From contig JAFYAD010000139.1 of NCBI GenBank assembly GCA_017540915.1, forward strand, positions 1 through 6,012: 6,012 nucleotides of DNA, read 5' to 3'. The stretch comes from Lachnospiraceae bacterium. Its GTDB lineage: Bacteria > Bacillota_A > Clostridia > Lachnospirales > Lachnospiraceae. Below, piece after piece: positions 1-5,313 of this stretch. Under the pieces are notes generated by a model that saw only the letters and a program-made list of their open reading frames with translations, made no database searches and was not told the DNA's origin. Each line of letters begins with the position of its first letter. The first letter of the stretch is position 1. The position numbers and the translations under genes are program-made.

Positions 1-177
1 GGGCGGAATGCTGTTCCAGGCACTCATGTATGTATCATTTACACATTCCTCTGCATCTTCATGATTTACAAGATGCGTCGCTATGTAACTAAGACATTTC
101 CCGTATTTTGTTGCGGTCTCATTCAGAGCCGATTCCTTTCTGGCAAAATACAGATCTATAAGCTCTCTGTCTTCCAT
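1..177 (-). CDS. RNA polymerase sigma-70 family (ECF-like) sigma factor, N-terminal part, cut by the window edge
   Basis: The first 59 codons are visible, reading MEDRELIDLYFARKESALNE at the start. The stretch around residues 40-59 (HEDAEECVNDTYMSAWNSIP) is the conserved sigma-70 region 2 core that contacts the -10 element, in the form common in clostridial ECF-like sigma factors. Region 4 would lie outside the window. The ATG at 175-177 is preceded by a very strong ribosome binding site: AAAGGAGG on the minus strand, its GGAGG core at 183-187, five bases from the start. By family knowledge the protein directs RNA polymerase to a small, often stress- or envelope-related regulon. The partner anti-sigma factor, if any, would be downstream and is not seen. 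The gene follows the terminator of the UDP-sugar pyrophosphorylase, so it is probably its own transcription unit. Confidence 0.88.
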   Translation of the reverse strand, partial: MEDRELIDLYFARKESALNETATKYGKCLSYIATHLVNHEDAEECVNDTYMSAWNSIPP

Positions 178-210
178 AGCATCCTCCTTTTTGTCCCTCT
201 TATCCTAAAA

Positions 211-237
211 AACGGAAAAAACATAGACGGGGTTACA
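211..237 (-). promoter_or_regulatory. Candidate ECF-type promoter of the sigma factor gene
   Basis: On the minus strand TGTAAC (232-237) is followed after 17 bases by CGTT (211-214). This matches the AAC-type -35 and CGT-type -10 layout of promoters used by ECF sigma factors. It lies between the upstream terminator and the ribosome binding site, which would give a leader of about 25 bases. The spacer also contains CGTCTAT (223-229), which looks like an ECF -10 but is only two bases from TGTAAC, so it cannot pair with that -35. Autoregulation is inferred from promoter type and position only. Confidence 0.38.
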
Positions 238-250
238 AAAAAATAAAAAA

Positions 251-283
251 ATCTAAAAAAACCGGCAGGAAACACCTGCCGGT
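251..283 (-). terminator. Rho-independent terminator of the UDP-sugar pyrophosphorylase gene
   Basis: A perfect 9-bp stem (ACCGGCAGG at 261-269, CCTGCCGGT at 275-283) closes a 5-base loop. On the minus strand the stem is followed at once by a run of Ts, then two more T-rich blocks. There is no T-run on the plus side, so it acts in the minus direction. It lies about 75 bases past the stop codon of the pyrophosphorylase gene and separates it from the sigma factor gene. Confidence 0.93.
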
Positions 284-358
284 ACAAAAAACATCTATAT
301 TGACCCGGGTGTAAACACTCAGTCTGATGTCACTGTTTTGTTCAGATCATGTCCGATC

Positions 359-1585
359 CTACAGCTCAACTCCGTTGAGCTTTAATAGCTCTCTGGCGCT
401 CTCCACCGAATCGACACCTGTGGGATTTTTGATAGGAGCGAATTCCTTTTCCCTGACAACCTCATAGGGCAGGCAGGAATCCAGCTCATGTATAAGATCC
501 AGAACCAGCTGCTCATACTTGCATCCGCAGGGTTTATCGGGCTTTATGAATTCACCCTTCTCATTGATATGAGGTATCTTCTTCTCCACCACATGCAGCG
601 GCAGTTTACCGTCCATGATGCGAAGGAGCGCATCTTTTTTGAACAGGTAATTCAATATTACTCCGAAATTATAGACTCTCTCGCCTCTCTCATCGGTGAG
701 ATCCATCATCTCATCGGAGAGCTCGTAATATTCCACGATTGAAGGCCTACCGTCCTCAAGGCACATAACACCTACGCCTTCGTCTCTCGAAACCTTTTTT
801 ATAACCTTGGATCCGACCTCAACTCCGGCATCTATGGTAGCTCCCACAAAGCAGGGATCGCAGATCCTCTGCAGCACATTATCCACCGCGAAAATATTGA
901 GCCACTCTATGCCCTCTTTATCCAAAAGCGGCAGAAGACCTGCTTTTTTCATGGAGATGAACCAGCCTGCGTTACCATTGGGAGAAGTCGCTATACGGCT
1001 CTTGCTCTCCATAAAGACCTTTCCGTCATAATCCGAAGCCGGTGCCATGTCCTGTTTGAAAAAGATCACGCGGTCACTCTTGTAACCGAAAAACTCATGC
1101 TCCGTGAGGAAAGACACGGTAGCCTCATGATTTTTTTCGCTGGTCATGACAAACAGATATGGATAATAATCTGCCTTTTTCACAACATCAAAGAGATTGT
1201 GGATCAATCTCTCGAAAATATAAACAGTCTTGGTGATACCGATATTATATGTTCCCTTTGGCGCATCGCTGCCAAGACGCGTTCCCATGCCGCCCGCCAA
1301 AAGCACTGCAGCGACTTTTCCGCTCTTGATAGCTTCAACACCGATTTTTTCAAATTCATCACGTTTTTTATCGATCTCTGCGATCTCCATGGCAGGTAAC
1401 GGTGCAAACTCGCCTCTCTCAGAACCCGCCTTAAGATCTTTTGCATTCTCGCATACAGAAAAATCCGTATCGTCAATCTGTTGTAATAAAGCTTCCTTCT
1501 CTGTATCAGAAAGCTCATCAAAATATTTCAGGACATGCTCCTGTCCGAATTTTTTAAGTTTTTGTTCTGCTTCTGTGTAGATCAT
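359..1585 (-). CDS. UTP--sugar-1-phosphate uridylyltransferase, UDPGP family (UAP1/AGX-like, probable UDP-N-acetylglucosamine pyrophosphorylase)
   Basis: A 408-residue cytosolic nucleotidyltransferase expected to make a UDP-sugar (probably UDP-GlcNAc or UDP-GalNAc) and pyrophosphate from UTP and the sugar 1-phosphate. Residues 15-40 match the helical N-terminal part of eukaryotic UAP1 (QEHVLKYFDELSDTEK). The nucleotide-binding loop is LAGGMGTRLGSDAPKG at 96-111. Further UAP1-like signatures are SPNGNAG at 201-207, the metal/sugar-site VDN at 234-236, VGVMCLEDGRPSIVEYYEL at 271-289, and the KIPH and CGCKYEQLVLDL blocks at 336-364. The C-terminal EFAPIKN (381-387) is also UAP1-like. Length fits bacterial members, which are shorter than the roughly 500-residue eukaryotic enzymes. 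The ATG is preceded by GAGG nine bases upstream. The promoter is uncertain: a weak TTTTTA (1663-1668), 17 bases, TATAAA (1640-1645) lies in the AT-rich spacer. Substrate choice (GlcNAc, GalNAc or glucose) cannot be read from the sequence. Confidence 0.92.
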   Translation of the reverse strand: MIYTEAEQKLKKFGQEHVLKYFDELSDTEKEALLQQIDDTDFSVCENAKDLKAGSERGEFAPLPAMEIAEIDKKRDEFEKIGVEAIKSGKVAAVLLAGGMGTRLGSDAPKGTYNIGITKTVYIFERLIHNLFDVVKKADYYPYLFVMTSEKNHEATVSFLTEHEFFGYKSDRVIFFKQDMAPASDYDGKVFMESKSRIATSPNGNAGWFISMKKAGLLPLLDKEGIEWLNIFAVDNVLQRICDPCFVGATIDAGVEVGSKVIKKVSRDEGVGVMCLEDGRPSIVEYYELSDEMMDLTDERGERVYNFGVILNYLFKKDALLRIMDGKLPLHVVEKKIPHINEKGEFIKPDKPCGCKYEQLVLDLIHELDSCLPYEVVREKEFAPIKNPTGVDSVESARELLKLNGVEL

Positions 1586-1634
1586 ATTTCTTAACCTCGC
1601 AAATATGTTTTTTGTTCAACTGTATTTATTCATA

Positions 1635-1673
1635 GATATTTTATATGACTGTATATCTAATATAAAAAATATC
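1635..1673. repeat. AT-rich imperfect inverted repeat between the Ig-like gene and the pyrophosphorylase gene
   Basis: GATATTTTATAT (1635-1646) faces ATATAAAAAATATC (1660-1673). The arms are complementary except for a two-base length difference. It starts four bases past the stop of the Ig-like gene, where a terminator is expected. However, it is nearly pure A/T and lacks a clear T-run after the 3' arm, so as a terminator it would be weak. The same bases hold the only visible -10-like box for the next gene. Confidence 0.3.
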
Positions 1674-1676
1674 TTT

Positions 1677-2150
1677 TCATTCTTTTTCCTTCAAAACAAC
1701 AAAATCTTTTGTAATCCAATAAGTATCCGTACCATCATCAATCGGAAACAATATTTTATATTTTCCCTTTTTTAATTTGCCATATAACCATTCCCATTTG
1801 AGATAATAATCATAATCGCCATCCGGTCTTAATTCTATTTCATCGCACTTAGATGTTTTTTCTGATTTTTCATCAACCAGATCAATCCACCTATTTTTTT
1901 TATATTCTTGAATCAAGAACACATCATCTGCTAAATAAAAAAATCTATTGCTTTTATTAGATATTTTCAATCGCATACCACTCGCTGAAATACTATTGTC
2001 GAAAATAAAAATTTCAACATCAGTCAAAAAAATACTGTTTTCTTTTTCATCCTCTTTCGAAGTCCCTTTAATGCTTAATAAAATCCATAATACACAAAAA
2101 ACAATAATCACAAGCGCAGAAGCACCTACGAATATTATATTTTTTTTCAT
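1677..2150 (-). CDS. Membrane-anchored or exported protein with a Big_14-like bacterial Ig-like domain, function unknown
   Basis: A 157-residue protein. A lysine-containing N-terminus and a hydrophobic segment at about residues 5-27 (FVGASALVIIVFCVLWILL) form a signal anchor or signal peptide. There is a Cys at 19, but no convincing lipobox followed by a short mature start. A short charged linker leads to a beta-rich domain at about 40-155. Its pattern of ISNKSN, then an aromatic 'YLADDVFLIQEYKKNRWIDL' segment, then 'ELRPDGDYDYYLKWEWLYGKL' and 'KKGKYKILF' resembles Big_14-type Ig-like domains, which are often found in exported clostridial proteins. The ATG has AGGGAG eight bases upstream. Hand-counted GC is about 30% at 1681-1740 against 50% at 3781-3840 in thiC, so this gene is compositionally foreign to its neighbours. 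No partner gene is adjacent. The domain call is by pattern recognition; the molecular role is unknown. Confidence 0.75.
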   Translation of the reverse strand: MKKNIIFVGASALVIIVFCVLWILLSIKGTSKEDEKENSIFLTDVEIFIFDNSISASGMRLKISNKSNRFFYLADDVFLIQEYKKNRWIDLVDEKSEKTSKCDEIELRPDGDYDYYLKWEWLYGKLKKGKYKILFPIDDGTDTYWITKDFVVLKEKE

Positions 2151-2191
2151 CCGATTTTCTCCCTTGTCAAATAAAAAACATCAAAAAAATC

Positions 2192-2209
2192 GAATTATTT
2201 CAATAATTC
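2192..2209. repeat. 8-bp palindrome upstream of the Ig-like gene, possible operator
   Basis: GAATTATT (2192-2199) and AATAATTC (2202-2209) are perfect inverted repeats around a 2-base centre, about 42 bases upstream of the start codon of the Ig-like gene. That is a plausible position for a repressor operator or a leader hairpin. The background is very A/T-rich, so chance is a real alternative. Confidence 0.3.
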
Positions 2210-2325
2210 CATTTAAAAGTTTTGCAAAAATCTTTCGAATTTACATCATTGCGATAGTTTCATTAATAATACGTAAGCTTTGTCCGGCAATACCGGATCG
2301 AACCATAACTTTTCTTGTTGAAATA

Positions 2326-2372
2326 TACTATTCACAGACACTTCAAATATATGATGTTGACCGTGTATAGTA
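2326..2372. repeat. Degenerate copy of the thiC-flanking repeat, forming an imperfect inverted pair
   Basis: TACTATTCACAG (2326-2337) matches 12 consecutive bases of the 15-base repeat that flanks thiC. GTGTATAGTA (2363-2372) is its inverted partner with one mismatch, so the roughly 47-base segment can form a hairpin. It sits in the AT-rich spacer beyond the AIM24 terminator. It looks like a decayed dispersed intergenic repeat; no function is shown. Confidence 0.45.
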
Positions 2373-2390
2373 AATGTTGTCACTCAAAAC

Positions 2391-2425
2391 CATAGTAAGC
2401 GAAATATCAAATTCCGCTTACTATG
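2391..2425 (-). terminator. Probable intrinsic terminator of the AIM24-family gene
   Basis: CATAGTAAGCG (2391-2401) and CGCTTACTATG (2415-2425) form a perfect 11-bp stem. Allowing one mismatch it extends to 15 bp and closes on the 5-base loop ATCAA. It begins 18 bases past the stop codon of the AIM24-family gene. The minus-strand tail after the stem is only GTTTTGAG, a short T-run, so termination may be incomplete. The plus side has no T-run and no gene pointing into it. Confidence 0.68.
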
Positions 2426-2442
2426 AAAAATTACTTATGAGA

Positions 2443-3123
2443 TTATTTTGCTGACGGATGCGGCATGTACTCATACAGCTGCATAGCTGTAGAAGCAATA
2501 GGCATACTCTGAAGTATGATCTTGCCGGGTCCCTTCACAACTGTGTTGAAGAATCCCTCGCCACCAAACAATGCATTCATAACGCCCTTAACTGTACGAA
2601 CCTCCATCGTGCAGTTCTCAGTCATTGCTGCAACATATCCTGTATCGATGATCTTGCACTCACCGGCGCCAACCTCATATTCATGAGCAGAACCGTCAAC
2701 CTCCAAAAATACGGTACCGGTTCCGTGATATTTTCGCATAAGGAAACCTTCGCCACCAAACAGACCGCCACCTATCTTCTGCTGGATAAATACTTCGCTC
2801 TCGATATTGCCGAAGCTTGCAAGATATGCGCCCTTCTGGATTATAAGGCCGTTTCCGGGTGTGATCTCAACCGCACGGATGCTGCCCGGGAACTTGGAAG
2901 AAAATGCAATCTCACCGGCTCTGTTGGCAACGTAGGCGTTGTTGAACATGCTCTCTTTTGTGAGCATACGTCCGAACATCTTACCGAGTCCACCTGCCTC
3001 TGTCTTCATCTCGATGCCGTCATCCATCCATGACATTGCGCCGGCCTCGCACTCGATGGCCTCGCCCTGATCAAGCTGGATCTTAAGTACCGGTAAGTTT
3101 CCACCATCAATTGTGTAATTCAT
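2443..3123 (-). CDS. AIM24 / TIGR00266 family protein
   Basis: A 226-residue soluble protein of the AIM24 family, a single domain related to the tryptophan RNA-binding attenuator-like (TRAP-like) fold. It is widespread in bacteria and, in yeast, is the mitochondrial protein Altered Inheritance of Mitochondria 24. Its biochemical role in bacteria is not established. Family signatures include the N-terminal 'LDQGEAIECEAGAMSWMDDG' block (17-36), 'SKFPGSIRAVEITPG' (76-90) and 'LIIQKGAYLAS' (93-103). The glycine-rich LFGGEGF occurs twice, at 121-127 and 185-191. There is no signal peptide or transmembrane segment. The start is secured by a strong AAGGAGG centred about 14 bases upstream. The gene has its own promoter and terminator, so it is a single-gene transcript rather than the tail of the thiamin operon, though read-through from thiC is possible because no terminator is visible after thiC. 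Confidence 0.93.
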   Translation of the reverse strand: MNYTIDGGNLPVLKIQLDQGEAIECEAGAMSWMDDGIEMKTEAGGLGKMFGRMLTKESMFNNAYVANRAGEIAFSSKFPGSIRAVEITPGNGLIIQKGAYLASFGNIESEVFIQQKIGGGLFGGEGFLMRKYHGTGTVFLEVDGSAHEYEVGAGECKIIDTGYVAAMTENCTMEVRTVKGVMNALFGGEGFFNTVVKGPGKIILQSMPIASTAMQLYEYMPHPSAK

Positions 3124-3157
3124 AATCCTTCTCCTCCTTTATGGATTTGTATTATTT

Positions 3158-3181
3158 CAAAACAGCACAATTGCTGTTTTG
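3158..3181 (-). promoter_or_regulatory. Perfect hairpin in the AIM24 5' leader (RNA stem or operator)
   Basis: CAAAACAGCA (3158-3167) and TGCTGTTTTG (3172-3181) form a 10-bp perfect stem with a CAAT loop. It lies about 15 bases past the predicted transcription start and 34 bases before the AIM24 start codon. On the minus strand it is followed by GAAATAATAC, not a T-run, so it is not a standard terminator for thiC. It could stabilise the mRNA 5' end, be a repressor operator, or be a processing site. Confidence 0.5.
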
Positions 3182-3201
3182 TGTACCCCTTTTAACATCA
3201 T

Positions 3202-3229
3202 ATTATACAGATATAGCTATTATTTTCAA
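3202..3229 (-). promoter_or_regulatory. Sigma-A-type promoter of the AIM24-family gene
   Basis: On the minus strand TTGAAA (3224-3229, five of six consensus bases) and a perfect TATAAT (3202-3207) are separated by 16 bases. The predicted start point is near 3195, giving a leader of about 70 bases that contains the hairpin and the ribosome binding site. It is the best promoter in the window. Confidence 0.72.
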
Positions 3230-3257
3230 GACAGTTCTTTGGTATCGCACCGAAAAA

Positions 3258-3272
3258 GTTACTATTCACAGC
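3258..3272 (+). repeat. 15-base repeat, copy downstream of thiC
   Basis: GTTACTATTCACAGC lies 35 bases past the thiC stop codon. An exact inverted copy lies just upstream of the thiC start. The two bracket the gene with nothing else coding between them. Confidence 0.7.
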
Positions 3273-3306
3273 TGTTTTTAGTGTATTCAGGCATAATCAC
3301 ATACAT

Positions 3307-4614
3307 TTACAGAATGTCAATGTATTCCCCTGCCAGTGCTTTGTTCATGCTGCGGACAGCGCAGAATTTACCACACATGCTGCAGGTATCGGAGTGATCG
3401 TCCTCAGGAAGCCTGTCGTCACGAATTCTCTTTGCGGTCTCCGGATCCATGGCACAGGCGAACTGTGCATCCCAATCCAGAACTCTTCTGGCATCTGCCA
3501 TTTTATCATCGATATCCCTTGCACCCGGAATACCTTTTGCAATATCTGCCGCATGAGCAGCGATCTTTGAAGCTATGATACCCTGTTTTACATCATCCAC
3601 ATTTGGTAATGCAAGATGCTCTGCCGGCGTCACATAGCACAGGAAGGCAGCGCCGTTCATGGCTGCGATGGCACCGCCTATGGCTGAAGTGATGTGATCA
3701 TATCCCGGTGCTATATCAGTCACCAATGGTCCCAAAACATAGAAAGGAGCACCCATGCAGATGGTCTGCTGAACCTTCATATTGGCAGCGATCTGATCCA
3801 TGGGAACATGTCCCGGACCTTCCACCATAACCTGAACATTGTGATCCCAGGCTCTCTTGGTAAGCTCCCCTAATCTTACCAGCTCTTCTATCTGGCAGAC
3901 ATCGGTGGCATCCGCAAGACATCCCGGTCTGCATGCATCACCAAGAGAAATGGTAACATCATATTCTTCACAGATATCCAGTATTTCGTCATAGTATTCA
4001 TAGAAGGGGTTTTCCTCCCCTGTCATGCTCATCCAGGCAAATACCAGTGAACCTCCGCGGCTCACGATATTCATCTTTCTCTTATGTTTTTTGATCTGCT
4101 CTATGGTCTTACGTGTGATACCGCAGTGCAGAGTCACGAAATCCACACCGTCCTCGGCATGAAGTCTCACCACATCTATGAAATCCTTTGCAGTAAGTGT
4201 TGAAAGATCTCTCTGATAATGTATGACACTGTCATAAACCGGCACGGTGCCTATCATGGCAGGACACTCACCGGTAAGCTTTCTTCTGAAGGGCTGTGTA
4301 TCACCGTGGCTTGAGAGATCCATGATGGCTTCGGCACCCATGTTAACCGCGCTCATAACCTTCTGCATCTCTATGTCATAATCTTTGCAGTCCCTTGATA
4401 CGCCAAGATTTACATTGATCTTGGTCCTGAGCATGGAACCTACTCCCTCGGGATTCAAAGATGCATGCTTTTTATTGGCGGGTATCGCTACCTTGCCTTC
4501 GGCTACAAGCTGCATAAGCTTTGAAACATCCATCTTCTCTTTCTGTGCCACCGCTTCGATCTGCGGGGTTACGATGCCTTTTCTGGCGGCATCCATCTGT
4601 GTTGTGTAATTCAT
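3307..4614 (-). CDS. thiC: Phosphomethylpyrimidine synthase ThiC
   Basis: A complete 435-residue radical-SAM enzyme that rearranges aminoimidazole ribotide (AIR) to 4-amino-5-hydroxymethyl-2-methylpyrimidine phosphate, the pyrimidine half of thiamin, in the cytosol. The start [18 protein letters not shown] is typical of the short bacterial and clostridial form, which lacks the N-terminal extension of the E. coli type. Conserved blocks are VSRGGSL (184-190), GDACRPG (225-231), EGPGHVP (265-271), [14 protein letters not shown] (295-308) and [12 protein letters not shown] (326-337). The C-terminal iron-sulfur motif CSMCGKFC (411-418) has CX2CX3C spacing, as in clostridial ThiC, rather than the CX2CX4C of proteobacterial ones. 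AGGAG lies five bases upstream of the ATG. It follows the ThiE/TenI gene by 63 bases in the same operon. No clear terminator follows it before the AIM24 promoter. Confidence 0.98.
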   Translation of the reverse strand: MNYTTQMDAARKGIVTPQIEAVAQKEKMDVSKLMQLVAEGKVAIPANKKHASLNPEGVGSMLRTKINVNLGVSRDCKDYDIEMQKVMSAVNMGAEAIMDLSSHGDTQPFRRKLTGECPAMIGTVPVYDSVIHYQRDLSTLTAKDFIDVVRLHAEDGVDFVTLHCGITRKTIEQIKKHKRKMNIVSRGGSLVFAWMSMTGEENPFYEYYDEILDICEEYDVTISLGDACRPGCLADATDVCQIEELVRLGELTKRAWDHNVQVMVEGPGHVPMDQIAANMKVQQTICMGAPFYVLGPLVTDIAPGYDHITSAIGGAIAAMNGAAFLCYVTPAEHLALPNVDDVKQGIIASKIAAHAADIAKGIPGARDIDDKMADARRVLDWDAQFACAMDPETAKRIRDDRLPEDDHSDTCSMCGKFCAVRSMNKALAGEYIDIL

Positions 4615-4638
4615 ATGATCTCCTGTGTATGTAAAGTG

Positions 4639-4653
4639 GCTGTGAATAGTAAC
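4639..4653 (-). repeat. 15-base repeat, inverted copy upstream of thiC
   Basis: GCTGTGAATAGTAAC on the plus strand is the exact reverse complement of 3258-3272. It lies in the 63-base spacer between the ThiE/TenI gene and thiC, about 25 bases before the thiC start and clear of its ribosome binding site. In thiC mRNA the two copies would be complementary over 15 bases. Confidence 0.7.
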
Positions 4654-4677
4654 GAATATGCATCTGCCGGTTTAAAA

Positions 4678-5250
4678 CTACAATTTCATAAATCCCGACA
4701 TCATGCAGCCTCCTGCGGCGCCGGCAGAAATGACCTCATCTATATTGTCGGGCTTTATGCCTCCGATAGCATAAACCGGAATATCTACCGATGATGTGAC
4801 TTCGCGGACAAGATCAGGTCCTGCGCCCTTTAAGCCGGGTTTGCATTCAGTCTCATAGATGGTTCCCAGAATTATCCGGGTCGCACCTAAAACCTGTGCC
4901 AGAACAGCTTCCTTAACGCTGTGGCAGGATACTGAAATATTCTCAAACTGCTTTATGATACCGGGGTTTTCGCACAACCCCTGCATAGGGATATGAATAT
5001 TTTTGCAATCTATCTCATGTGCGAGCTCAAGCCTCGAATGTACGAAAAAATCCACTCCCGCTTCGTCGCAGATATCTTTTACATTACCGGCCAGCTCAAG
5101 ATAAGCCTCATCCTCCAGATCCTTTTCACGCAATATCAATGCCTTTGGATGCAGAACTGCCACCCTTTTTATCTGCTCTGTAAAAGGTATATTGCAAAGC
5201 TTCCGGTCTGTAACTGCTATATATTTTCCGTAATCTGTTTTTTCAGACAC
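4678..5250 (-). CDS. ThiE/TenI superfamily protein (annotated-type 'thiamine phosphate synthase', closer to TenI thiazole tautomerase)
   Basis: A 190-residue TIM-barrel protein. LILREKDL (38-45), the phosphate-binding AIGGI (161-165) and the final SAGAAGGCMMSGFM segment (175-188) place it in the ThiE/TenI superfamily. The block GTIYETECKPGLKGAG (129-144) resembles the TenI signature (GHxFETDCKKGLxGRG) rather than the ThiE one. The ThiE magnesium/pyrophosphate region, usually 'NDD/NDR...HLGQxD', reads VHSRLELA (70-77) and IHIPMQGL (85-92) here, so the ThiE aspartates are missing. The catalytic His of B. subtilis TenI (in GHxFET) is replaced by Thr130. The role could be thiazole tautomerisation, coupling, or something altered. 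The protein is slightly shorter than typical ThiE and ends soon after the barrel glycine loop. Start is GTG: an in-frame TAA lies two codons upstream and the next Met is residue 89. It sits between thiH and thiC. Confidence 0.85.
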   Translation of the reverse strand: MSEKTDYGKYIAVTDRKLCNIPFTEQIKRVAVLHPKALILREKDLEDEAYLELAGNVKDICDEAGVDFFVHSRLELAHEIDCKNIHIPMQGLCENPGIIKQFENISVSCHSVKEAVLAQVLGATRIILGTIYETECKPGLKGAGPDLVREVTSSVDIPVYAIGGIKPDNIDEVISAGAAGGCMMSGFMKL

Positions 5251-5257
5251 TTTTTAT

Positions 5258-5261
5258 CTCC
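5258..5261 (-). promoter_or_regulatory. Ribosome binding site that fixes the GTG start of the ThiE/TenI gene
   Basis: GGAG on the minus strand lies seven bases upstream of GTG (5248-5250). No ATG is available in frame between the upstream stop codon and residue 89, so this site decides the start. Confidence 0.75.
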
Positions 5262-5313
5262 AATGAGCGCTACCTTGTCAACATCTGCCATTCGCTATCT
5301 GTATCACGTAATC

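Larger units (their letters stand above)
2151..2442. other. 292-base AT-rich intergenic region without a supported gene
   Basis: This spacer between the AIM24-family gene and the Ig-like gene holds, from high to low coordinates, the AIM24 terminator hairpin, a degenerate copy of a short repeat, a 5-bp stem (TCCGG/CCGGA, 2283-2297) and an 8-bp palindrome. Only very short minus-strand reading frames occur here (for example 21 codons at 2241-2306), with no convincing ribosome binding site. No good sigma-A promoter for the Ig-like gene could be picked out of the A/T-rich background. Confidence 0.6.

Noticed and set aside
2241..2306. 21-codon minus-strand frame in the AT-rich spacer, and an overlapping 29-codon GTG frame
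   Set aside because: There is no Shine-Dalgarno sequence, no recognisable peptide, and they are too short to separate from chance.
2280..2306. GGTTCGATCC on the minus strand, resembling a tRNA T-loop
   Set aside because: There is no flanking T-stem, anticodon arm or acceptor stem, so no tRNA can be folded.
1948..2370. 140-residue plus-strand open frame partly in the intergenic region
   Set aside because: Half of it is antisense to the Ig-like gene. It has no ribosome binding site or recognisable domain, and its composition follows the A/T-rich DNA.
2458..3033. 191-residue plus-strand open frame
   Set aside because: It is entirely antisense to the well-supported AIM24-family gene, is Cys/His-rich in the manner of shadow frames, and has no ribosome binding site.
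3111..4614. Identical first 13 bases (ATGAATTACACAA) of the AIM24-family gene and thiC
   Set aside because: About half a 13-base match of this kind is expected by chance in 6 kb, and both simply encode MNYT; no further similarity follows.
4615..4677. Possible TPP riboswitch directly before thiC
   Set aside because: The 63-base spacer is too short and lacks the CUGAGA and ACCUG signatures; an operon riboswitch would lie upstream of the window.
5253..5281. TTGACA, 17 bases, GATAAA upstream of the ThiE/TenI gene as an internal promoter
   Set aside because: The -10-like box sits two bases from the start codon, so the transcript would lack the ribosome binding site that is plainly used.
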